A stretch of DNA of 64,000 nt from Nocardia sp. NBC_01327. GTDB lineage: Bacteria > Actinomycetota > Actinomycetes > Mycobacteriales > Mycobacteriaceae. Shown in pieces: positions 24,891 to 33,103 of the stretch (position 1 is its first letter; every line of letters starts with the position of its first letter). Where the stretch lies: assembly GCF_035958815.1 (NCBI RefSeq), contig NZ_CP108383.1:248001-312000 (forward strand). The letters run 5' to 3'. A program made the translations under genes and the position numbers. The notes under the pieces were generated by a model. That model was not told where the DNA came from and ran no database searches. It worked only from the letters and a program-made list of their open reading frames with translations.

Positions 24891-25475
24891 ATGAGACACG
24901 GACATCGTGGACGTGAGTTCGGACGCCCCGGAGGCTGGCAGCAAGCCGACCTGCCCGACGCCGCAGACGCTTCCGATTGGTTCGCTGGACGATTGCCAGC
25001 CGACTGGTTCACCGGACCCCCGACCCTCGAGATCGACCGCGACGAAATCGTCGTAGTCGGCGAACTTCCCCTGCCCACTCCCGAATCCGCCGAAGGTGAG
25101 GATGCGGCCGACGTGCCGCAGGCCACCCGCGAGGGCCTGGTTTCCCGCTTCCGGGAATCCACCCGTGCGGCCCGCATGCAGATCGCCCAGGAGGCTCAGG
25201 CCCGCTACGGCCGCAATGTCGCCTGGGGCGTCACGGCCGGCGACGATCGAATCCTGTTCACCCACCTGGCAGTTCCGGTCATGACCCGGCTCCGCCAGCC
25301 CGAGCGCAAGGTTCTCGACACCCTCATCGACGCGGGTGTCGCCCGCTCCCGCTCCGACGCGCTCGCCTGGACCGTGAAACTCGCGGGCAAGCACGCCGAG
25401 GAGTGGCTCGACGAACTGCGCGGCGCCATGCGCAAGGTCGACGACCTGCGCTCCGAAGGACCGCGCGGGCTCTGA
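24891..25475 (+). CDS. Conserved actinobacterial hypothetical protein
   Basis: A 194-residue soluble protein. It has a Trp-rich N-terminal part (GRPGGWQQADLPDAADASDW, FAGRLPADWFTGPP), a strand IDRDEIVVVGELP, and a helical C-terminal half containing RQPERKVLDTLIDAGVARSR, which resembles a ribbon-helix-helix-like region. I recognise it as a recurrent actinobacterial protein but know no function. ATG 24891 is preferred over GTG 24876. A palindromic operator-like site lies just upstream. Confidence 0.7.
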   Translation: MRHGHRGREFGRPGGWQQADLPDAADASDWFAGRLPADWFTGPPTLEIDRDEIVVVGELPLPTPESAEGEDAADVPQATREGLVSRFRESTRAARMQIAQEAQARYGRNVAWGVTAGDDRILFTHLAVPVMTRLRQPERKVLDTLIDAGVARSRSDALAWTVKLAGKHAEEWLDELRGAMRKVDDLRSEGPRGL

Positions 25476-25541
25476 AACCCGCGCCCGCGGCTCGGGTCCA
25501 CGGCGAGGGGCCTGAACCCGGGCCACCGGCGGGTCAGCCGA

Positions 25542-25547
25542 TACAGT
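25542..25547 (+). promoter_or_regulatory. -10 box of leaderless aroQ
   Basis: TACAGT ends 6 bases before ATG 25554, placing transcription start at or next to the start codon. No Shine-Dalgarno is present, consistent with leaderless translation. Confidence 0.55.
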
Positions 25548-25553
25548 GAGCGC

Positions 25554-25994
25554 ATGGCTGCCTCCGCCGGTCCGATCCTGGTGCTCAACGGTCCGAACCT
25601 GAACATGCTCGGCACCCGACAGCCCGAGGTCTACGGGTCCGACACCCTCGACGATGTGATCGAGCTGTGCCGTAAGACGGCGGCGCGATTCGGCCGCGAG
25701 GTCGAGGCGTTCCAGTCCAATCATGAAGGCGCGCTGATCGACCGGATCCATGCGGCGCGCGGCGTCGAATCCGGGATCGTCATCAATCCGGGCGGCTTCA
25801 CGCACACCTCGGTGGCGCTGCGCGACGCACTGGTGATTCCGGAGGTGCCGATCGTGGAGGTGCACATCAGCAATGTGCATGCGCGCGAAGAGTTCCGGCA
25901 CCATTCGTTCGTCTCCCCCATCGCCACCGCGGTCATCGCGGGCATGGGGATCCAGGGTTACGCGGCGGCGATCGAGTTCCTCGCGACCCGCTGA
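25554..25994 (+). CDS. aroQ: Type II 3-dehydroquinate dehydratase
   Basis: Shikimate-pathway enzyme converting 3-dehydroquinate to 3-dehydroshikimate, a cytosolic dodecamer in the family. The 146-residue protein shows the hallmark [18 protein letters not shown] (substrate-contacting Arg and catalytic Tyr), [28 protein letters not shown] and [18 protein letters not shown] with the catalytic His. Length is normal. It stands alone between a hypothetical gene and an ABC exporter, outside any aro operon. Confidence 0.96.
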   Translation: MAASAGPILVLNGPNLNMLGTRQPEVYGSDTLDDVIELCRKTAARFGREVEAFQSNHEGALIDRIHAARGVESGIVINPGGFTHTSVALRDALVIPEVPIVEVHISNVHAREEFRHHSFVSPIATAVIAGMGIQGYAAAIEFLATR

Positions 25995-26012
25995 CACCAC
26001 CCGCTGATCAGG

Positions 26013-26040
26013 CCCGGCTCACCTCGAGCCGGGTCTTTTT
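26013..26040 (+). terminator. Intrinsic terminator after aroQ
   Basis: 8-bp GC stem (26013-26020 with 26026-26033), 5-base loop, then a long T-rich run beginning at 26036. Strong canonical rho-independent terminator. Confidence 0.85.
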
Positions 26041-26084
26041 TTCTGCCTTTTTCGGGCGGCCGAATATCGCTTCCGCATCACGAG

Positions 26085-26104
26085 ATGTAGTAGGTATGCT
26101 ACAT
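26085..26104. promoter_or_regulatory. Inverted repeat over the ABC-exporter promoter
   Basis: Arms ATGTAG and CTACAT with an 8-base spacer that contains a TATGCT -10-like box (26095-26100). A second GTAGTAG/CTACTAC symmetry extends to about 26122. It may be the operator of the XRE regulator encoded at the end of this operon (inference). Confidence 0.45.
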
Positions 26105-26133
26105 ATCATCCGGCTTCTACTACGGAGGATGGT

Positions 26134-27063
26134 ATGACCGTCGGCGAAGATGTTGTTTTGGACGTCGAACAGCTGCGCATGCGATACGGCACGCGAGATG
26201 TGCTGCACGACGTCACTTTTCAGGCACATGCGGGCGAGGTGCTGGTGCTGCTCGGCCCGAACGGGGCGGGCAAGACCACGACCATCGAGATTCTCGAGGG
26301 CTTCCGCATGCGCTCGGCGGGGCGAGTCTCGGTGCTCGGCGCCGACCCCGCGCACGGGGACGAAGCCTGGCGCGCACGGATCGGGGTGGTGCTGCAGTCC
26401 TGGCGCGATCACGGTAAGTGGCGGATCCGCGAACTACTGGACTACCTGGGCATGTTCTACGCGCCCTACTCCACCGGCAGCATTCGCCGGCCATGGGACA
26501 CCGATGAACTCATCGCGGCGGTCGGTCTCACCGCACATGCCGATGCGAAGGTCATGACGCTGTCGGGCGGGCAACGCCGGCGGCTCGATGTGGCCATCGG
26601 CATTGTCGGGCGGCCGGAACTGCTGTTCCTGGACGAGCCGACCGCCGGCTTCGATCCACAGGCCCGGCGCGAATTCCACGATCTGGTGCACCGGCTCGCC
26701 GATGACGAGCACACCACCGTCCTGCTCACCACCCACGATCTGGACGAGGCGGAGAAACTGGCCGACCGCATTCTGGTGCTGGCGGGCGGGCGGATCATCG
26801 CCGACGGGTCGGCCGATCAGCTGTCCCGGCGCATTGCCGGTGAGGCCGAGGTGAAGTGGACGCGGGACGGTCAGCGGTTCGTGCACACCACGACCGAGTC
26901 CACCAAGTTCGTCTACGAGCTGTTCCAGCAGCACGGTGCGGAGATCGAGGAGCTGGAGGTGCGGCGCGCCTCCCTCGAGGACACGTATATGACGCTGGTG
27001 CAGCGCTTCGAGTCCGGCCAGGAGGAGAACGATGTGCACACTCTGGAGGAGGTAGTCCGATGA
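26134..27063 (+). CDS. ABC exporter ATP-binding protein
   Basis: A 309-residue cytosolic ATPase of a type-2 (drug/antibiotic-type) ABC exporter. Walker A is GPNGAGKTTT, the signature LSGGQRRRLDVA, Walker B LLFLDEP and the H-loop TTHDLDEAEKLA. A C-terminal extension (about 225-305) probably contacts the permease. GGAGG lies 5 bases before the ATG. The gene overlaps the permease gene by ATGA, so the two are translationally coupled. Substrate unknown. Confidence 0.92.
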   Translation: MTVGEDVVLDVEQLRMRYGTRDVLHDVTFQAHAGEVLVLLGPNGAGKTTTIEILEGFRMRSAGRVSVLGADPAHGDEAWRARIGVVLQSWRDHGKWRIRELLDYLGMFYAPYSTGSIRRPWDTDELIAAVGLTAHADAKVMTLSGGQRRRLDVAIGIVGRPELLFLDEPTAGFDPQARREFHDLVHRLADDEHTTVLLTTHDLDEAEKLADRILVLAGGRIIADGSADQLSRRIAGEAEVKWTRDGQRFVHTTTESTKFVYELFQQHGAEIEELEVRRASLEDTYMTLVQRFESGQEENDVHTLEEVVR

Positions 27064-27911
27064 ATCCCCTCGGCATCGCGGTCAAGGCCGGGTTCCGGCG
27101 CGGCTGGATCGAGCTGCGGCAGACGCTGACCAGCGGCCAGGACCTGTTCATCCAATTCTTCTGGCCCGTCATGACTTTGGTCGCGCTGTACCTCATGCGC
27201 AATGGCAGCTTCGCGGCCAGCGGGCTGAAGCTGGGTGCGCTGGCGCTGCCGGGCGTGCTGGGCATGCTGATCGCCTTCAACGGCATGTTCGGCATCTGCC
27301 AGGGCCTGACCACGGACCGCGAGGACGGCACGCTTTTGCGCGCCAAGGCGACTCCGAACGGCATGGTCGGCTATCTGATCGGCAAGATCGTCATGGTGTC
27401 CGGAATCGTGCTCTCTCAGCTGATCATGGTGCTGGCGGTGGGCGCGTTCATCATCGGCGGCGTGCGGCTGGACACCGCCGGCTCCTGGATGACCCTGATC
27501 TGGGTGCTGGTGCTGGGCCTGCTGGCCGTGCTGCCGATCGGCGCCGTGCTCGGATCGATCTTCGAGAGCCCGCGCGCCATCGGTTTCCTCTCGTTCCCCA
27601 TTATGGGTCTGGTGGCGATCTCCGGAATCTTCTACCCGATGACGGCCCTGCCCGGCTGGCTGCAGGGCGTGGGTCAGATCTTCCCGATCTACTGGCTGGG
27701 TCTGGGCATGCGCTCGGCCCTGCTGCCGGACAGTGCGGTGGCGGTGGAGCTCGGCCACTCCTGGCGGCACCTGGAAACCGTTGCGGTACTGGGTGTCTGG
27801 TCGATTGCCGGACTACTGCTGGCACCGGTCGTGCTGCGCCGCATGGCACGGCGGGAATCCGGGTCGAGCGTGGCGGCCCGGCGCGAGAAGGCCATGGCGC
27901 GTGCCTACTGA
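27060..27911 (+). CDS. ABC exporter permease (ABC-2 type)
   Basis: A 283-residue integral membrane protein with six helices. It contains the ABC-2 amphipathic entry (RRGWIELRQTLTSGQDLFIQ), the conserved DREDGTLLRAKATPNGMVGY coupling loop, and FPIMGLVAISGIFYPMTALP near the C-terminal half. ATG 27060 overlaps the ATPase stop. The 3' end overlaps the start of the XRE regulator gene, completing a three-gene operon. Confidence 0.9.
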   Translation: MNPLGIAVKAGFRRGWIELRQTLTSGQDLFIQFFWPVMTLVALYLMRNGSFAASGLKLGALALPGVLGMLIAFNGMFGICQGLTTDREDGTLLRAKATPNGMVGYLIGKIVMVSGIVLSQLIMVLAVGAFIIGGVRLDTAGSWMTLIWVLVLGLLAVLPIGAVLGSIFESPRAIGFLSFPIMGLVAISGIFYPMTALPGWLQGVGQIFPIYWLGLGMRSALLPDSAVAVELGHSWRHLETVAVLGVWSIAGLLLAPVVLRRMARRESGSSVAARREKAMARAY

Positions 27912-28137
27912 GGTCATTTTCAATCGGATCGCGATGCTGCGCGCCGAGCGCGGCATCTCCCGGCGGGAGCTGGCGGAGGCGCTCGGCGTGCACTACCAGA
28001 CCATCGGCTACCTCGAACGCGGCGAATACAGCCCCAGCCTGCATCTGGCACTGCGGGTTTCGCAGTACTTCGAGGTCCCGGTCGAGGTGGTCTTCTCCAC
28101 CGACCCCTTCCCCCGCATCGGCTCCGAAACGGCGTAG
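27901..28137 (+). CDS. XRE-family helix-turn-helix regulator
   Basis: A 78-residue Cro/C1-type regulator. The HTH covers RELAEALGVHYQTIGYLERG and the C-terminal part is EVPVEVVFSTDPF, close to the YozG-like small regulators that accompany ABC-2 exporters. GTG 27901 lies inside the 3' end of the permease gene, with GAGAAGG upstream. It probably regulates its own operon, possibly at the inverted repeat near 26085-26122 (inference). Confidence 0.88.
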   Translation: MPTEVIFNRIAMLRAERGISRRELAEALGVHYQTIGYLERGEYSPSLHLALRVSQYFEVPVEVVFSTDPFPRIGSETA

Positions 28138-28147
28138 TCCGCTGTCG

Positions 28148-29017
28148 TCAGGCGCCGCGCATGACCGCGTACACCGGTACCGGCGCACCCGCGCTCTCCG
28201 ATGCGGCAATCGCCTTGCGCCACAGCGCCTGTGCGGCACGGGAGAGCGAAGCATCCACGCCCGCTTCCACACTGGCGTCGACCACGTGCTGCGCTCCGGC
28301 ATCCATCATGGCCAACTGGGCCCGATCACCCCAGCCACCGGCCTTCGCGGCTGCGGCGAAATCGCTCATGAAGTAGGGAAACGCCTCGTTGGAGCGCAGT
28401 GCGAACGGCAGAAAGCGGTCGATCTCGTTGCCGGAGTTCGCGATCAGCGCCATGGCCTGGTCGAAAGCCAGCATCCACGGATGGAAGATGGTGAGCAATG
28501 CCTGGTAGAAGACCTGTGCCAGACCGTCATCCACACCCAGATACTCCTGTGGACTGAGCGGGCGCAGCACCTCGGCGTGCGCGTCGAAGACCTCGCGCGG
28601 ACCGCTGTAGAAGATGTACGACGCCGGATGCGCGATATTGTCGCCCGCCGACATGACGCCGCCGGACAGGAATTCCGCACCGTGCGCGCGCACCCAGGCC
28701 GCACCCCGGCGGGTCTGCTCCGGCGAATCCGAGGAAAGATTGGCTATCACCTTGCCCGCCAAGTGTTCCGCGGCCTGACCGAGCACGTCGTACATGGCGG
28801 CGTAGTGGGTGAGGCTGAGCACCGCCACCTCGTTCGCCTCCAGGGCCTCCGCCACGGTCGCGGCCCGCTTCGCACCGAGTTCGGCCATGGCGTCGGCCTT
28901 TTCGGCACTGCGGTTCCATACGGTGACCTCGACGCCGGCCTCCAGGAAGGCCCGGACCATGGCCTGCCCCATCGGGCCCAGGCCGAGAACGGTGACGGAA
29001 CGCGGCTGCTGAGACAT
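28148..29017 (-). CDS. NAD(P)-dependent imine-reductase-like oxidoreductase
   Basis: A 289-residue enzyme of the 6-phosphogluconate/beta-hydroxyacid dehydrogenase superfamily. The Rossmann motif VLGLGPMGQAMVRAFLEAG and WNRS match imine reductases, as does the helical C-terminal dimerization domain. Segment ANLSSDSPEQTRRGAAW contacts cofactor or substrate in relatives. The substrate is unknown. It is divergent from an HxlR regulator 140 bp away, a common arrangement in which the regulator controls the oxidoreductase. Confidence 0.88.
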   Translation of the reverse strand: MSQQPRSVTVLGLGPMGQAMVRAFLEAGVEVTVWNRSAEKADAMAELGAKRAATVAEALEANEVAVLSLTHYAAMYDVLGQAAEHLAGKVIANLSSDSPEQTRRGAAWVRAHGAEFLSGGVMSAGDNIAHPASYIFYSGPREVFDAHAEVLRPLSPQEYLGVDDGLAQVFYQALLTIFHPWMLAFDQAMALIANSGNEIDRFLPFALRSNEAFPYFMSDFAAAAKAGGWGDRAQLAMMDAGAQHVVDASVEAGVDASLSRAAQALWRKAIAASESAGAPVPVYAVMRGA

Positions 29018-29156
29018 GGTGTGTCCCCTTCGAATTGTCGCTGGAATGGTGTCGGCGCCGGATTCGATGGTGGTCGCGATCGGTAGCCTCGGGAAGACCG
29101 CACCTGCGCGTGCGGTTGCTTACCTACAGGTTCGAAATACGGTCAGGAGGTCCGCG

Positions 29157-29501
29157 ATGAATGCCGGTGGTGACGCGGATCACGACGTGTGCGGCATGTC
29201 CGTCGCCATCGACGTGGTCGGCGGAAAATGGAAACTGCATCTCATGTGGGTGCTGGGCGACGGCCCGAAACGCTTCGGCGAAATCCGCCGCCTGCTCACC
29301 GGCGTCAGCGAGAAGGTCCTCACCGAAAACCTCCGCCACCTGGAATCCAGCGGCGTGGTCCATCGCGAGATCTACCCCGAAATCCCACCCCGGGTGGAGT
29401 ACTCCCTCACTCCCCTGGGCGAAGACCTCAACCAGGCCCTGCGCCCCCTCGAACACTGGGGCGACCGTAACCGCACCCGCCTCCTCGCCTCCGCCCCTTG
29501 A
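29157..29501 (+). CDS. HxlR-family transcriptional regulator
   Basis: A 114-residue winged-helix protein with the HxlR hallmark: an N-terminal Cys (DVCGMSVAIDVVGGKWKLHL), then RFGEIRRLLTGVSEKVLTEN, LESSGVVHREIYPEIPPRVE and YSLTPLGEDL. AGGAGG sits 6 bases before ATG 29157. It lies divergent to the imine-reductase-like gene, which it probably controls. The conserved Cys suggests redox or electrophile sensing (inference). Confidence 0.9.
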   Translation: MNAGGDADHDVCGMSVAIDVVGGKWKLHLMWVLGDGPKRFGEIRRLLTGVSEKVLTENLRHLESSGVVHREIYPEIPPRVEYSLTPLGEDLNQALRPLEHWGDRNRTRLLASAP

Positions 29502-29523
29502 TCCGAACCTCTCCGTACTGCCC

Positions 29524-30648
29524 TCAAATCGCGAATTGCTCGGCGAGGCGTTCGCCGATGCGCTCCACGAGGGTCGCGGCATCGGCCATGCAGCGCACAG
29601 GGTCTGGTTCCAAGTCGGTGAGCGCGTAGGCGGCAGCGAATCCGGCGGCATGCCACTCATCGGGAGTCAGTTGCAGGCGACCGGAAACCGCTACGACCGG
29701 GATGCCCGCGCGGCGGGCGGCGGTGGCTACGCCCATGGGGGCTTTGCCGTGCAGGCTTTGCAGGTCGAGGGAGCCCTCGCCGGTGACGACCAGGTCGGCT
29801 CCGGTGAGGTGGGCGGGGAAATCGACGAGGTCGAGGACGACGTCGATGCCGGAGCGGGGGACCGCGCCGAGCACCGCCATGGCGCCGAAGCCGGTGCCGC
29901 CCGCGGCGCCCGCCCCGGGTTTGTCCGCCCATTCGGGGCCGATGAGGTGCGCCCAGATCGTCAGGGCTGCTTCGAGAGTCGCGATCTCGGTGGGACCCGC
30001 ACCCTTCTGCGGCGCATAGACGGCGGCCGCTCCGGTGGGGCCGAGCAGCGGATTGTCGACATCGCTTGCGAGAGTGATGCGGGTGTGTGCCAGCGCCGGA
30101 TGCAGGCCGGTGCGATCGACACGCTCACCGTGACCGAGAACTATTTCAGGCCAAGACAATTCGGTGCCGGAGGCATCGCGAATGCGCAGCCCCAGCGCGT
30201 GCAGCATGCCCGCTCCGCCGTCGGTGGACGCACTGCCGCCGAGGCCGAGCACGATATCGCGCACCCCGCGATCCAGGGCGTCCGCGAGGACAAGGCCGAG
30301 TCCGTAGGTACTCGCGCCCAGCGGATCGAGCACTCCGCCAGGGAGTTTCACCACTCCGACCACTGCCGCCAGTTCGATCACGGCGGTATCGCCCCGGACG
30401 GCGTAGGCGGTGTCGACCTTTCTGCCGGTCGGGCCGAGAGCCCGCACCGGCACCCGCTCCCAGCCCGCGGCGAGGAAGGCGTCGACGGTCCCGTCGCCTC
30501 CGTCCGCGACGGGCAGCTGCCGCACCTCGGTCCCGGGTGCGGCTCGCCCGATGCCCCGGGCGAGCGCGGCCGCGACTTCGGCGGCGGTCAGCGAGCCTTT
30601 GAATTTGTCCGGGGCGAGGATCACCCGGCGTGGTCCGGCGTGTGTCAC
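29524..30648 (-). CDS. Glycerate kinase
   Basis: Cytosolic GarK/GlxK-type kinase of 374 residues phosphorylating D-glycerate. Motifs: LAPDKFKGSLTAAEVA at the N-terminus, VADGGDGTVDA, GLGGSASTDGGAGML and VTGEGSLDLQSLHGKAP. I start at GTG 30648, since the family begins right before ILAPDKFKG; the ATG at 30714 would add 22 unlikely residues. It is convergent with the HxlR gene and divergent from the GNAT gene. With no glyoxylate genes nearby, its physiological route is open. Confidence 0.93.
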   Translation of the reverse strand: MTHAGPRRVILAPDKFKGSLTAAEVAAALARGIGRAAPGTEVRQLPVADGGDGTVDAFLAAGWERVPVRALGPTGRKVDTAYAVRGDTAVIELAAVVGVVKLPGGVLDPLGASTYGLGLVLADALDRGVRDIVLGLGGSASTDGGAGMLHALGLRIRDASGTELSWPEIVLGHGERVDRTGLHPALAHTRITLASDVDNPLLGPTGAAAVYAPQKGAGPTEIATLEAALTIWAHLIGPEWADKPGAGAAGGTGFGAMAVLGAVPRSGIDVVLDLVDFPAHLTGADLVVTGEGSLDLQSLHGKAPMGVATAARRAGIPVVAVSGRLQLTPDEWHAAGFAAAYALTDLEPDPVRCMADAATLVERIGERLAEQFAI

Positions 30649-30733
30649 CCGCTCAGTCTCACCGATTTCCGCGCCCGCGACACGCCCGGAACGCCGGAAA
30701 CCAGATACGGACAAATCCCCTGGGCAAACCGGT

Positions 30734-30739
30734 TAGCGT
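30734..30739 (+). promoter_or_regulatory. -10 box of leaderless GNAT gene
   Basis: TAGCGT ends 6 bases before ATG 30746. No Shine-Dalgarno, indicating a leaderless mRNA. Confidence 0.5.
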
Positions 30740-30745
30740 CGCAGT

Positions 30746-31078
30746 ATGCCGAGTGAGCCGCATGTGCCGGTCGAGATTCGCAAGAATGTCGAACTGGATC
30801 GCTTCGAGCTGTACGTGGACGGATACCTCGCGGGCGTCGCCGCCTATCAGGACACCGCCAACGAGCGCGCCTTCGTGCACACCGAGATCTATCCGCAGTT
30901 CGAAGGCCTGGGATACGGCCGCAAACTCGTGCAGGGTGCACTCGATCAGACCCGGGACGCGGGCTTCGGCATATTGCCGATGTGCCCGATGGTGCACCAT
31001 TTCGTCGAATCCCGGCCGGAGTACCTGGCATTGGTGCCGCAGTGGTCGCGGGAGCGCCTGAATCTGCCGCAGCAATAG
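30746..31078 (+). CDS. Short GNAT-like N-acetyltransferase (YjdJ type)
   Basis: A 110-residue protein of the small YjdJ/GNAT_like group. ELYVDGYLAGVAAYQD, VHTEIYPQFEGLGYGRKLVQ (acetyl-CoA loop), LPMCPMVHHFVESRPEY. Shorter than classical GNATs, as usual for this group. The substrate is unknown. It is convergent with plsC. Confidence 0.88.
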   Translation: MPSEPHVPVEIRKNVELDRFELYVDGYLAGVAAYQDTANERAFVHTEIYPQFEGLGYGRKLVQGALDQTRDAGFGILPMCPMVHHFVESRPEYLALVPQWSRERLNLPQQ

Positions 31079-31086
31079 GTGCGGCG

Positions 31087-31848
31087 TCAGTAGACGGCGA
31101 CCGCTCCGTCGAGCGCGGTCTGCAGTTCATCACGCACGATGCGGGTGATCTCGGCGGGTTTGGTGGGCAGCTCCGGCACCGGCGCCCCGAAATAGAAGCT
31201 GGCCGATTTGGCCTCCTCCTTGGTGGGTTCCACCTTCGGATCCGCGCGCGGCCCGTAGCTCAGGCCCAGGCTCACCAGCACCGGATCGGCCCCGAGCTTC
31301 TTGGCCCGGAAGGCGATGTGCCCGATGCCGGTTCCGACGGTCTGCACGTGCGCCGGGTCCACGTCATTGCAGGTGCCCTCGGGAAAGACCGCCACCCCGT
31401 CGCCGCGCGCCATGCGCTCGGCACAGATGTCGATCATGCGCTGTCCGGCCGCATTCACCGCGCGGAGTCCGTGGTCCTTACCGCGGAAAACGGGAATTCC
31501 GCCCATCATGTCGATGCGCCGGCGCAGTTCCGGTTCCAGGAACAGCTCGTCCTTGGCCAGCACCCGGGTCCGCCCGATGACCGGTCGCAGCACACTCCCC
31601 CATGCCGCGGCGGCGACCGTATAGGGGTCCAGCTGTGAAAGGTGATTGACAGCGATGAGCAGCGGCCGACGCTGGGAGATCAACTCACGCAGCCGTTCCC
31701 GCGCGCCCGGTGCGTACGAGATCCGCGGCCGATACCGCCGGCCCAGCAGCCAGTAGGCCGCGCGCGCCTTCAACAGATTCTGTTGATGATCGAGATAGAA
31801 GTCGTACACCGCGTCATTGTTCTCGAGGATTACCTCGGGACGTTCCAT
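31087..31848 (-). CDS. PlsC-like lysophospholipid acyltransferase
   Basis: A 253-residue acyltransferase of glycerolipid synthesis. The catalytic motif is NHLSQLDP (NHxxxxD), with substrate motifs GGIPVFRGKD and VFPEGTC. No clear membrane helix beyond a weak N-terminal one. It probably transfers an acyl chain to lysophosphatidic acid or a related lipid, but the exact substrate is not determinable. Divergent from the YqgE gene. Confidence 0.88.
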   Translation of the reverse strand: MERPEVILENNDAVYDFYLDHQQNLLKARAAYWLLGRRYRPRISYAPGARERLRELISQRRPLLIAVNHLSQLDPYTVAAAAWGSVLRPVIGRTRVLAKDELFLEPELRRRIDMMGGIPVFRGKDHGLRAVNAAGQRMIDICAERMARGDGVAVFPEGTCNDVDPAHVQTVGTGIGHIAFRAKKLGADPVLVSLGLSYGPRADPKVEPTKEEAKSASFYFGAPVPELPTKPAEITRIVRDELQTALDGAVAVY

Positions 31849-31933
31849 GCCGTCACCCTAGCGGGGGCGGCGCAATTGAGCAGAGACGGAATTTAACAAG
31901 GCAAAGAGCCTGCCGCGGTGGAATGATGACTGA

Positions 31934-32548
31934 GTGGCACGCGCAGAAGAACACGGTGACCGTTCTCGACGCGAATTCCGGCATGAGGACCAGGTGGTAC
32001 GCCCTGGGACTCTGCTGGTGTCGGCGACGGACCTGGTGGAACCCTCCTTCCGGCGCACCATTGTGTACATCATCGAGCACAATGACGCGGGCAGCCTGGG
32101 CGTGGTCCTGAACCGGCCGAGCGATACCGCCGTTCACGACGTGCTCCCCAATTGGGCCGAGCTGGCGGCGTCGCCGCGCAAACTCTTTCTGGGCGGACCG
32201 GTGAAACGTGATGCCGCGCTGTGCCTGGCCACCGTGAAGGTCGGCACCTCGTTCGCCGGCATCCCGGGTCTGCGCCGGGTGGACGGCCGGGTGGCCCTGG
32301 TCGACCTCGACTCCGACCCGGATCGCATTGCCCCGCTCGTCGAGGGCATCCGCATTTTCGCCGGTTATGCCGGTTGGACCTTCGGACAGCTCGAAGGTGA
32401 ATTGGATCGCGGGGACTGGATCGTCCTGTCCGCACTTCCGACCGACCCGCTGGCGGGCCGCGCCGATCTGTGGGCGCAGGTACTGCGCCGGCAGCCGCTG
32501 CCGTTGTCCCTGCTCGCCACGCATCCGATCGAAGTGGAACGAAACTGA
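31934..32548 (+). CDS. YqgE/AlgH family protein (UPF0301)
   Basis: A 204-residue soluble protein. Family motifs: GTLLVSATDLVEPSFRRTIV, YIIEHNDAGSLGVVLNRPSD, FLGGPVKRDAALCL, IRIFAGYAGWTFGQLEGEL, then GDWIVL. The function is unresolved, although homologues are widely conserved. The first 25 residues are poorly conserved, so GTG 31934 may not be the true start. It lies directly upstream of sigL, which has its own promoter. Confidence 0.9.
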   Translation: MARAEEHGDRSRREFRHEDQVVRPGTLLVSATDLVEPSFRRTIVYIIEHNDAGSLGVVLNRPSDTAVHDVLPNWAELAASPRKLFLGGPVKRDAALCLATVKVGTSFAGIPGLRRVDGRVALVDLDSDPDRIAPLVEGIRIFAGYAGWTFGQLEGELDRGDWIVLSALPTDPLAGRADLWAQVLRRQPLPLSLLATHPIEVERN

Positions 32549-32550
32549 AC

Positions 32551-32579
32551 TGAACCGTCGGCACGGTCTGTGTCGTGGA
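32551..32579 (+). promoter_or_regulatory. SigL-type autoregulatory promoter of sigL-rslA
   Basis: TGAACC (32551-32556), 17-base spacer, CGTGGA (32574-32579). This fits the published mycobacterial SigL consensus TGAACC-N15-18-CGTgtr and stands directly in front of sigL, so autoregulation is likely. Confidence 0.75.
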
Positions 32580-32596
32580 GGGTACGGAGGTGACCG

Positions 32597-33103
32597 ATGC
32601 CCGACGACCAGGCGGCATTGCTCCGGGTGCTCTACGAGGAGCATGCGGCCGCATTGTGGCGATACACGTACGGCCTGGTGGGAGATCCCGGCCGCGCGGA
32701 GGACATTGTGCAGGAAACGCTACTGCGGGCCTGGCAGCGGCCGAATGTGCTCGACCAGTCCACGAACTCGGCCCGGGCCTGGCTGTTCACGGTGGCCCGT
32801 AATCTGGCTGTGGACGAGCATCGCAGCGCCAGAAGCCGGCGCGAATTCCGAACGGACAATCCGCCGGAGGTGCCGACGCCGGATCAATCGGATAGAGCAC
32901 TGGACGGTTGGCTGGTAGCCGACGCACTGGCGCGATTGACCATCGATCATCGTGAGGTCATCGTCCGCGCCTACTACCGGGGCCTGTCCACCCACCAGAT
33001 CTCGGCGGAATTGGATATCCCGGAGGGGACGGTGAAGTCCCGTATGCACTACGGCATGCGGGCACTGCGTTTGGTGCTACAGGAGATGGGGGTGACGAGA
33101 TGA
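32597..33103 (+). CDS. sigL: ECF sigma factor SigL
   Basis: A 168-residue group-4 sigma factor. Region 2 has LYEEHAAALWRYTYGLVGDP, AEDIVQETLLRAWQRP and ARAWLFTVARNLAVDEHRSA; region 4 has EVIVRAYYRGLSTHQISAEL and PEGTVKSRMHYGMRALRL. It ends LQEMGVTR, nearly identical in layout to M. tuberculosis SigL. CGGAGG lies 6 bases before ATG. It overlaps rslA (ATGA) and has a SigL-type promoter upstream. In mycobacteria the regulon affects envelope lipid synthesis and secreted disulfide enzymes. Confidence 0.93.
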   Translation: MPDDQAALLRVLYEEHAAALWRYTYGLVGDPGRAEDIVQETLLRAWQRPNVLDQSTNSARAWLFTVARNLAVDEHRSARSRREFRTDNPPEVPTPDQSDRALDGWLVADALARLTIDHREVIVRAYYRGLSTHQISAELDIPEGTVKSRMHYGMRALRLVLQEMGVTR

